DNA of 5,038 nucleotides from an uncultured Collinsella sp. (GTDB lineage: Bacteria; Actinomycetota; Coriobacteriia; Coriobacteriales; Coriobacteriaceae), in NCBI GenBank assembly GCA_900544425.1, contig UQUX01000125.1, positions 1 to 5,038 on the forward strand, read 5' to 3'. Below, in pieces: positions 1 to 5,038 of the stretch (position 1 is the first letter of the stretch; each line of letters begins with the position of its first letter). The notes under the pieces were generated by a model, which saw only the letters and a list, made by a program, of their open reading frames with translations, was not told the DNA's origin and did no database searches. Made by a program: the position numbers and the translations under genes.

Positions 1-3
1 GAC

Positions 4-26
4 GGAAAGCACATTAAGTGCTTTCC
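4..26 (+). terminator. Short hairpin, possible terminator of a gene to the left
   Basis: GGAAAGCAC (4-12) and GTGCTTTCC (18-26) form a perfect 9-bp stem around a 5-base loop (ATTAA), followed on the plus strand by only three T residues (27-29). This could end a plus-strand gene lying left of the window. The T-tract is short, so a simple structural hairpin or processing site is also possible. Confidence 0.45.
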
Positions 27-180
27 TTTGCGTGCGGAACTCGCGACAAACTTAATCGCCCCGCCCGGCGAGCAAGCTGCGGAAAATCGGTCGGTCCAGA
101 GTTATGTCGGCTGAAAGGAATTCTGGCTGATGAACTGTTCGCGATAAAGACTCGATAGGTAGCCCCCTCTATACCCTTTT
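27..180. other. Intergenic stretch with no recognised gene
   Basis: No reading frame of convincing length, ribosome binding site or RNA gene signature was seen on either strand. A single TGAAAG hexamer occurs at 112-117, like those in the regulatory region upstream of the PTS gene, but without a symmetric partner. It is probably chance. Confidence 0.4.
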
Positions 181-253
181 ATAAGTTGCGGTGAAATAGG
201 GGCTGAATTTGGGGTTGAATCGTTTAAACAGTCCCTATTTCACCGCAACTTAT
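181..253. repeat. Long near-perfect inverted repeat (palindromic intergenic element)
   Basis: The arm at 181-201 (beginning ATAAGTTGCG) is the exact reverse complement of 233-253, giving 21 uninterrupted base pairs. The stem continues inward through a G-T position (202/232) and three more pairs (203-205 with 229-231), leaving a loop of about 23 bases (206-228). Just outside, CCC (174-176) could pair with GGG (256-258) across a T-rich internal loop. It lies beyond the PTS terminator and encodes no protein. It is longer than a terminator needs and has no clean T-tract outside the arms. A dispersed palindromic repeat or mini mobile element is the favoured reading; a structured RNA or a bidirectional transcription barrier is possible. 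Confidence 0.75.
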
Positions 254-262
254 TTGGGGATG

Positions 263-295
263 AAAAAGACGGAGACCCTGGGGAGGGACTCCGCC
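263..295 (-). terminator. Intrinsic terminator of the PTS gene
   Basis: Read on the minus strand, GGCGGAG pairs with CTCCGTC (seven pairs, one of them G-U). After one T-T mismatch, CCCT pairs with AGGG around a CCCC loop. Five T residues follow directly (plus-strand A at 263-267). The structure begins 38 bases after the stop codon of the PTS enzyme II gene, the usual place for a rho-independent terminator. It is the clearest terminator in the window. Confidence 0.9.
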
Positions 296-333
296 TTATA
301 TACAGGGTGCGATGTTATTCGCGTAACGTGGAA

Positions 334-2337
334 TTAGACCAGGCGGGCGTTGATCGTCTTGGCGATCTCGGCGGCGTCGGTGGAACCCTTGACGGTGGCA
401 CGGAAGTCCTCGTCCATAAGCGCCTCGGCGACCTTGGACAGGATCTTGAGGTGCGTGGTTCCAGCCTGAGCGCCCGGGATGAGCAGGGCGATGGCAACGT
501 TGACGGGAGCGCCGTCCATGGTGTCCCAACCGGTCACGCCAGAGTCGTCCTTGACGACGATGACAGCGGCCTCGGTGATGGCGTCGGACTTGGCATGCGG
601 AATGGCGAAGCCCTCCATCATGCCCGTGGTGCCCTCGGCCTCGCGGGCCAGGAAGGCGTTCATCACGGCGTCGGCATCGCCGGCGATACCGGCCTTAACG
701 GCCTGGTTGGAGACAAAGCTCAGAGCCTCGTCACGAGAAGCGAAGTCCTCGGCGACAAAGACGTTCTCGACCTTCACGAAGTCAGCAGCCTCGGCCTTGG
801 GGGCCTCGACGGCAGCGGCCTTGGGGGCCTCAACCGGCTTGGTTGCAGGAGCGGCCTTCTGGTTCTTCTCAAAGTCGTACTTCTTAAAGGCCACGAACAG
901 GATGCCACCGACCACAGCGCCGATGAGGATCGCGAGGACCCACTGCGGGCCGTTCTCGACAACGGGCAGGACCAGGAAGCCGCCGTGAGGCGCCGGATCG
1001 TGAACGTTGAAGAAGATGGTCAAGATGGAAGCGATGGAAGAACCGAGCATCATGATGGGCATGACGGGCCAGATGTTCTTGGTCATGAACGGAATGGCGC
1101 CCTCGGTGATGTGGGTGCAACCAAGGATGAGGTTGACGATACCGGCGTCATGATCCTCCTGGCTGAAGTACTTCTTGCCGACAACGACGGCGAAGGTGGT
1201 GATCAGCGGCGGAACGATGCAAGCGGCGGAGACGGCAGCCATGAAGTTGGTGCCGAAGTTGTAGGTCTCGGTGCCGACGCCAGCTTCGAGAGCGGTACCG
1301 AGCAGGAAGGTGCCAGTAGCGTAAGCAGCCTTGTTGACCGGGCCGCCCATATCAAAGGCGCACATGCAGCCGATGGCCAGGCCAAGGATCACCGGACCGG
1401 AGTTACCGAGGCTCTGCAGGAAATCCATCATGCCCTGGTTAATGGCAGCCATGGGGCCGGAAATACCGAGCATGACCAGGCCGACGATGGCGGTAGAGCA
1501 CAGCGGATACAGGAAGATTGCCTTCAGGCCATTAAGGCTCGCGGGAATTTTAGAGAAAGCCTTCTCGAGCAGCAGGATGACATAGCCAGCGAGGAAGCCG
1601 CCGACGATGCCGCCCAGGAAGCCGAAGCCCACACCCGAGCCTCCAGCGTCGATCATGCCGGTATCGGCGTTGATGGGAAGACCCTGGATGGCAATCATAC
1701 CGGCAACAAAGCCGGGGACGAGCGCCGGGCGCTTGCCGATAGACTCGGCGATGTAGGCGGAGAGCACCGGAACCATGAGGTTCATGGCGATACCGCCGAT
1801 AATCTTGAGCATCGCGGCAAAGCTGTTGTAGTCGGCAGCCGTCGAATCAAAGGACGTGATGCCCCACAGGAACGAAATGGCGGTCAGAACACCACCGGCA
1901 ACGACGAAGACCAGCATGTGGCTGACGCCGTTCATGAGGTGCTTATAGATAACGTGACCGATGGACTCCTTCTCCTCGACCTCGTCCTCGACATCGGCGG
2001 CAGCGGCAACCGTGTCGTCGCCCTTGGCGGCGAGCGCGCGGTCGATCAGCTTACCAGCAGCCTCGACAGACAGGGCCTTGGAAACACCAACGGAAACCAT
2101 GGGCTTACCGGCGAAACGCTCAGCCTGGACATCCTTATCGGCTGCGACGACGACGGCCTTGGCACCGGCGATCTCGCTCTTGGTGAGCTCGTTCTCGACA
2201 CCGACCTGGCCATGTGTCTCGACCTTAATGGTCAGACCACGCTCGGCAGCTGCCTTCTCCAGCGCCTCCTTCGCCATGAAGGTGTGCGCAATGCCGGTCG
2301 GGCAACCGGTCGCGGCGATGATGTCAAACTTAGCCAT
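334..2337 (-). CDS. PTS fructose/mannose-family sugar permease, fused EIIBCA
   Basis: This is a membrane permease of the phosphoenolpyruvate phosphotransferase system that imports a hexose while phosphorylating it. The 667 residues carry an N-terminal IIB domain (about 1-102) with the phospho-cysteine motif GCPTGIAHTF (C12). An acidic linker (103-125) leads to a IIC membrane domain (about 127-486) with many hydrophobic segments and the motifs FDMGGPVNKAAY (329-340) and HITEGAIPF (409-417). An Ala/Pro/Lys linker (495-518) precedes a C-terminal IIA domain (about 522-667), whose phospho-histidine is H581 in GFAIPHAKSD. All three phosphotransfer elements look intact. The start at 2337 is chosen because MAKFDIIAATG opens the IIB fold and a strong AAGGAGG lies five bases upstream; a further in-frame ATG at 2409 adds 24 unrelated residues and has no such site. 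It is transcribed alone and ends at a terminator. The domain order B-C-A matches Bacillus subtilis ManP rather than the A-B-C order of FruA, so mannose is as plausible as fructose. Confidence 0.95.
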   Translation of the reverse strand: MAKFDIIAATGCPTGIAHTFMAKEALEKAAAERGLTIKVETHGQVGVENELTKSEIAGAKAVVVAADKDVQAERFAGKPMVSVGVSKALSVEAAGKLIDRALAAKGDDTVAAAADVEDEVEEKESIGHVIYKHLMNGVSHMLVFVVAGGVLTAISFLWGITSFDSTAADYNSFAAMLKIIGGIAMNLMVPVLSAYIAESIGKRPALVPGFVAGMIAIQGLPINADTGMIDAGGSGVGFGFLGGIVGGFLAGYVILLLEKAFSKIPASLNGLKAIFLYPLCSTAIVGLVMLGISGPMAAINQGMMDFLQSLGNSGPVILGLAIGCMCAFDMGGPVNKAAYATGTFLLGTALEAGVGTETYNFGTNFMAAVSAACIVPPLITTFAVVVGKKYFSQEDHDAGIVNLILGCTHITEGAIPFMTKNIWPVMPIMMLGSSIASILTIFFNVHDPAPHGGFLVLPVVENGPQWVLAILIGAVVGGILFVAFKKYDFEKNQKAAPATKPVEAPKAAAVEAPKAEAADFVKVENVFVAEDFASRDEALSFVSNQAVKAGIAGDADAVMNAFLAREAEGTTGMMEGFAIPHAKSDAITEAAVIVVKDDSGVTGWDTMDGAPVNVAIALLIPGAQAGTTHLKILSKVAEALMDEDFRATVKGSTDAAEIAKTINARLV

Positions 2338-2342
2338 GTGTC

Positions 2343-2349
2343 CCTCCTT
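2343..2349 (-). promoter_or_regulatory. Ribosome binding site of the PTS permease
   Basis: On the minus strand AAGGAGG lies five bases before the ATG at 2337. It is a near-full match to the anti-Shine-Dalgarno sequence and fixes the start of the enzyme II gene. Confidence 0.9.
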
Positions 2350-2358
2350 CTTGAGTAC

Positions 2359-2398
2359 AGCGCCCGCGGGCGCTCCCCTACACGCGCGTCCTTGCGCG
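2359..2398 (-). promoter_or_regulatory. GC-rich leader hairpins upstream of the PTS permease
   Basis: A perfect 16-base palindrome, AGCGCCCGCGGGCGCT (2359-2374), ends nine bases from the ribosome binding site. As RNA it would fold into a six-pair stem with a CGCG loop. A second small stem, GCGCG with CGCGC (2383-2387 with 2394-2398, six-base loop), lies just upstream of it in the transcript. If the leader starts upstream of 2400 on the minus strand, both hairpins would be in the 5' untranslated region. They could tune mRNA stability or ribosome access. There is no T-tract, so an attenuator is not supported. Confidence 0.45.
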
Positions 2399-2464
2399 CT
2401 TTTCCACAACTGAAAGATACCAACCTACCGTCCGCGTGAGAAGAGACAAGGCGCAATTCTCCGG

Positions 2465-2508
2465 TGAAAGGTTCTTTCATAACCGTAAACGGTAAGTGAA
2501 AGTTTACC
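2465..2508. promoter_or_regulatory. Candidate operator cluster for the divergent RpiR regulator
   Basis: A 15-bp palindrome, TGAAAGGTTCTTTCA (2465-2479), has perfect six-base arms and a three-base spacer. Next to it lie ACCGTAAACGGT (2482-2493, five-base arms) and GTAAAC/GTTTAC (2485-2490 and 2502-2507). A further GTGAAAG (2496-2502) lies 32 bp from the first GTGAAAG (2464-2470), about three helical turns. The cluster sits between two divergent genes, one encoding a DNA-binding protein whose family acts on inverted repeats near its own gene. Which repeat is the true site, and whether control is activating or repressing, cannot be read from the sequence. Confidence 0.55.
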
Positions 2509-2555
2509 ATCAACACTTGAAACGGCAAGGTGTATCTTGTAATTGAAAATCCCCC

Positions 2556-2561
2556 TATACT
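2556..2561 (+). promoter_or_regulatory. Probable -10 box of the rpiR-type gene
   Basis: TATACT differs from the TATAAT consensus at one position and lies 48 bases before the chosen ATG at 2610. No good -35 hexamer is found 16-19 bases upstream, which may mean that an activator is needed or that the match is chance. Transcription would start near 2567-2569, giving a leader of about 40 bases. Confidence 0.45.
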
Positions 2562-2598
2562 ATGACATTGCAAAACGAGTCCGATTTTCATGCCAACC

Positions 2599-2603
2599 AG
2601 GAG
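2599..2603 (+). promoter_or_regulatory. Ribosome binding site of the RpiR-family gene
   Basis: AGGAG is spaced six bases from the ATG at 2610. The alternative upstream ATG (2562) lacks a purine-rich site and directly abuts the putative -10 box, so this site decides the start. Confidence 0.75.
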
Positions 2604-2609
2604 CCATCC

Positions 2610-3467
2610 ATGACCGATAGTAGCAAGAGCGCACTTTCCCTCATTAGTACCCATCAGGGATACAGCGAGTCCGAGCAGCGCATTGTCGACTATATATTGG
2701 AGCACCAGTCCGAGGCGCCACGCCTCACGGCGGCTCAGCTCTCGCGCGCCGCCGCCACGTCCGAGGCGACCGTTTCGCGCTTCTGCCGCAAGCTTGGCTT
2801 TGGCAGCTTCCGCAGCTTTCAGTTTTCGTTGGCGCGCGACTTGGAGAGTCAGCGCAACGAGGGCCTGACCGACGAGGTATCGCTCGACAACATGGAGCAG
2901 AGCCTTAAGAACATCCTGGCTGCCAAGGTGAGCGAGCTTAATGCGACCATCGACGGGATCGACCACGATACGCTGGCGGCTGTTGTGCATGCCCTTAAGC
3001 ATGCAGGGGTTATTGAGTTTGCAGCTGTGGGCAATACGAACGCGGTCGCGCTCGATGCGACGTTTAAGTTTTCGCAGCTGGGCCTGCGCTGCATGGCGAG
3101 CACCATTAGCGAGACATCAATCGGCTTTGCGCTCACGTTGCGCCCGGGTGACGTCATCGTGCTAATCTCAAACTCCGGCAAATCGCGCCGACTGAATCGC
3201 ATGGCAAAAGCGGCTCGCAACTGCGGCGCAACCGTAGTCGTCATCAGCAGCGACAGCAAATCCCCGCTCGCGCGTCTGGCAGACTACACTTTTAATACCG
3301 TCAACCACGAAGCGCTGCTGACGACAGGCGACTTTGCGTTCTCTAAGATCAGTGCCACGATGATCATCGAAGTCATCTACAACTTCCTGCTGCCCGAGAT
3401 TGAAGACGCTCGCGAACATATCAGCTACTACGAGGAGCTCATCCAGCCGGATAAGGTCGTTGAGTAA
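2610..3467 (+). CDS. MurR/RpiR-family transcriptional regulator (HTH plus SIS)
   Basis: This cytoplasmic DNA-binding regulator probably controls sugar use in response to a phosphorylated sugar. The 285 residues fit the family's usual length. The N-terminal RpiR helix-turn-helix domain spans about residues 1-80, with the helices around LTAAQLSRAAATSEATVSRF (39-58) followed by CRKLGFGSF. The C-terminal SIS domain (about 118-250) includes AAVGNTNAVALDA (138-150) and the phosphosugar-loop motif ISNSGKSRR (186-194). The start at 2610 is preferred over the in-frame ATG at 2562, because the extra 16 residues (MTLQNESDF...) precede the normal family start, have no ribosome binding site and would overlap the likely promoter. 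The gene is divergent from the PTS permease across 272 bases of shared regulatory DNA, which makes that permease its most likely target. The effector is not evident; the sugar phosphate produced by the PTS is an inference. Confidence 0.93.
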   Translation: MTDSSKSALSLISTHQGYSESEQRIVDYILEHQSEAPRLTAAQLSRAAATSEATVSRFCRKLGFGSFRSFQFSLARDLESQRNEGLTDEVSLDNMEQSLKNILAAKVSELNATIDGIDHDTLAAVVHALKHAGVIEFAAVGNTNAVALDATFKFSQLGLRCMASTISETSIGFALTLRPGDVIVLISNSGKSRRLNRMAKAARNCGATVVVISSDSKSPLARLADYTFNTVNHEALLTTGDFAFSKISATMIIEVIYNFLLPEIEDAREHISYYEELIQPDKVVE

Positions 3468-3476
3468 AACGCGTAG

Positions 3477-3507
3477 TGGGACAAAAATTTCAGTCTATTT
3501 TGTCCCA
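3477..3507. terminator. Convergent hairpin between rpiR-type gene and recN
   Basis: TGGGACAAAA (3477-3486) is the exact reverse complement of TTTTGTCCCA (3498-3507), with an 11-base loop. It starts nine bases after the rpiR-type stop codon and ends 19 bases before the recN stop codon, so it is placed to act as a terminator for both converging genes. The T-run lies inside the stem and not after it, unlike a textbook terminator. A small palindromic repeat element that happens to separate the genes is therefore also possible. Confidence 0.65.
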
Positions 3508-3526
3508 TCAACACCGCTGATACGAC

Positions 3527-5038
3527 CTAACCTCGAGCTTCTTTGAGCATCTGCTTTGCGTGGGCCAAGCTTGCCTCCGATTGATCGCCGCTCAACATGC
3601 GGGCGATCTCGGCGGTACGCGCTTCGCCGGTTACCTCGTCCAAATGCGTCTGGGGAACATCGCCCGGTTCCTTGCTGACAACATAATGCTTGTCAGCCAT
3701 GACGGCGACCTGCGCCAAGTGGGTTACGACAATCACCTGATGCGTAGCGGCGAGATTTGCCAGCACGCCCGCGAGCGCACGCGCCGTAGAGCCGCCGACA
3801 CCAGCATCGACCTCGTCGAACACCAGTGTATCCACGCCATCCGCGTTGCCGAGGACAACCTTGCTCGCCAGCATAACGCGGCTGAGCTCGCCACCCGACG
3901 CAATACGGCGCAGGGGACGCGGCGTCAATCCAGCGCCGCTGCGATACAAAAGCTCATAGCTCGAAGGGCCAGCAAGCGTCCACTCGGCGCGGGGAAGATC
4001 ACGCGACTCCCAGACGAGTTCGGCGCCCCCCATTTCCAGACGCGCCATTTGGCGGCCAACCTCATGACAAAAACGCGGGGCCGCCGTATTGCGTGCACGT
4101 TTAAGCGCCTTGGCGGCGGCGAACAGTTCATGCTCCGCTGCGCCAAGCGCTTCACTCGCCTTCTTGATCTGCCCATCACCATCGTCTACCAGCGACAACA
4201 GCTCTTGTGAGCGATCGCGCATGGCAAACACGTCATCCATGGTAGGACCCCACTGACGCAGTAGGCCCTTGAGGTCTGAATATCGCTCGCGCATGCGAGC
4301 GAGCTCGCGAGGGTCAAACGCAACGCCATCGCGATAAGCACGCAGCTCGTTGGCACAATCCTCAAGTGAGATGCAGGCATCCGAAAGTGCATCGGCGATG
4401 TCACCGAGCTTGCGGTCAACGGTCGCCATGCGTGAAAGCTCGGCAACGGCGCCATTCACGGCATCGAGCGCTCCCCCTTCGGCAGCAAGCGATGCATGGG
4501 CCTCGTTGGCCGTCGCAACCAAGACCTCGGCGTGCTCCGAGCGCGGCAGCAGCTCCTCGAGCTCCTCGTACTCGCCTGGCTTGGGGTCGACCGCGGTGAT
4601 ACGCTCAAGAGCAAAACGCGCTTCCTCGACGCGACTTCCCTGCGCGCGTGAGGCTTCCTCCACACGGCGAAGCTCCTTGGCGGCGGCACGCGAAGCCTTA
4701 AAGCAGGTGCGATACTTCTCGAGCGCCTCAAGCGCCGCGCGCCCAGCCCAAGCATCGACCATGGCAACATGGTGCGCCGGGTCGAGCAGACGCTGATGTT
4801 CATGCTGGCCGCATAGATCCATCATCACGCCAACGCGCTCCGAAAGCTCGCGCACGCTGGCGATGCGGCCGTCAATTTTTACGCGGCTGCGGCCCTCGGC
4901 AGAAAGGCTGCGCTGTACGGTAAAACCCTCCGTGTCGTGCGGGCCGTCAAACAGGCGCGCCTCGACGCTGGCAAGCGCCTCGCCCTCGCGAACCGTCGAC
5001 GAATCCGCGCGCTCGCCCAAAATGAGCTTGAGCGCCGA
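3527..5038 (-). CDS. recN: DNA repair protein RecN (N-terminus beyond window)
   Basis: RecN is an SMC-like ATPase that acts early in recombinational repair of DNA double-strand breaks. The visible 503 residues lack only roughly the first 50-60 of the usual 550 or so. The first visible residues (SALKLILGERADSS) match the stretch directly after the family's Walker A loop, which must lie just past position 5038. Visible parts, counted from the first visible residue, are the N-lobe motif CGQHEHQRLLD (76-86), a long alpha-helical, charged coiled-coil-like middle (about 100-310), the ABC signature ASGGELSR (380-387), Walker B with catalytic glutamate TLVFDEVD (404-411), and the H-loop VVTHLAQVA (437-445). 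The C-terminus ends normally with a TAG stop. A TTG at 5020 could be misread as a start, but homology runs through it. The gene converges on the rpiR-type regulator and shows no functional link with the PTS locus. Confidence 0.97.
   Translation of the reverse strand, partial: SALKLILGERADSSTVREGEALASVEARLFDGPHDTEGFTVQRSLSAEGRSRVKIDGRIASVRELSERVGVMMDLCGQHEHQRLLDPAHHVAMVDAWAGRAALEALEKYRTCFKASRAAAKELRRVEEASRAQGSRVEEARFALERITAVDPKPGEYEELEELLPRSEHAEVLVATANEAHASLAAEGGALDAVNGAVAELSRMATVDRKLGDIADALSDACISLEDCANELRAYRDGVAFDPRELARMRERYSDLKGLLRQWGPTMDDVFAMRDRSQELLSLVDDGDGQIKKASEALGAAEHELFAAAKALKRARNTAAPRFCHEVGRQMARLEMGGAELVWESRDLPRAEWTLAGPSSYELLYRSGAGLTPRPLRRIASGGELSRVMLASKVVLGNADGVDTLVFDEVDAGVGGSTARALAGVLANLAATHQVIVVTHLAQVAVMADKHYVVSKEPGDVPQTHLDEVTGEARTAEIARMLSGDQSEASLAHAKQMLKEARG

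Noticed and set aside
181..253. CRISPR repeat or attachment site as an explanation for the palindrome
   Set aside because: There is a single unit with no regularly spaced direct copies, no cas genes, and no integrase or tRNA gene in the window.
2338..2409. A longer form of the PTS permease starting at ATG 2409
   Set aside because: The extra 24 residues (MWKSAQGRAC...) do not resemble the IIB fold, have no ribosome binding site and include the leader palindrome and the real ribosome binding site.
307..2439. A 710-codon open frame on the plus strand running antisense through the whole PTS gene
   Set aside because: Its translation is low-complexity, rich in Gly, Asp, Leu and His, with no recognisable domain and no ribosome binding site. 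It is the usual stop-free antisense shadow of a GC-biased gene. The minus strand encodes an intact, motif-complete enzyme II.
2484..2513. A minus-strand sigma-70 promoter for the PTS gene, from TTGATG or TTTACG hexamers
   Set aside because: No pairing of a -35-like and a -10-like hexamer with 16-19 base spacing looked acceptable, so no promoter was called, although one must exist in this region.
2232..3002. A 256-codon minus-strand frame spanning the intergenic region and the start of the RpiR-type gene
   Set aside because: It overlaps two well-supported genes and the regulatory region, has no family motif, and is explained as a shadow of the RpiR coding sequence.
3560..4210. A 216-codon plus-strand frame antisense to recN
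   Set aside because: Its composition is arginine- and alanine-rich without domains; it is a shadow of recN, whose ABC signature and Walker B motifs are intact on the other strand.

Overview
The window reads as ordinary chromosomal DNA from a moderately GC-rich bacterium. The coding regions are clearly GC-biased at third codon positions and the intergenic stretches are more AT-rich. AGGAGG-type ribosome binding sites, a fructose/mannose-family PTS permease, an RpiR-type regulator and a RecN with an actinobacterial-looking Walker B (FDEVDAGVGG) suggest an Actinomycetota gut commensal. Coriobacteriia (Collinsella/Olsenella-like) is my best guess; it is inferred from style and not proven by any marker.

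Layout: 1-333 holds no gene. It contains a short hairpin (4-26), a long, nearly perfect inverted repeat (181-253) and a strong intrinsic terminator (263-295) that ends the PTS transcript. 334-2337 (minus) is a complete 667-residue PTS enzyme II with domains in the order IIB-IIC-IIA. 2338-2609 is a divergent regulatory region. It carries a GC-rich leader palindrome next to the permease ribosome binding site, a cluster of TGAAAG half-sites with a 15-bp palindrome that is a candidate operator, and a likely -10 box for the regulator. 2610-3467 (plus) is an RpiR-family regulator (HTH plus SIS sugar-phosphate domain). 3468-3526 is a short convergent gap filled by a 10-bp-stem hairpin. 3527-5038 (minus) is recN, cut at its N-terminus by the window edge.

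How the genes work together: the permease would import and phosphorylate a hexose (fructose or mannose type) using phosphate from HPr. The divergent RpiR regulator probably senses a sugar phosphate through its SIS domain and acts on the shared intergenic region. No sugar-phosphate kinase or isomerase is visible, so the substrate stays open. RecN belongs to DNA double-strand-break repair and is a functionally unrelated neighbour.

I did not find a new multi-gene system. The items most worth a second look are the long palindrome at 181-253 (possibly a dispersed intergenic repeat, with a core echoed in the hairpin at 3477-3507) and the operator-like repeat cluster at 2411-2508.
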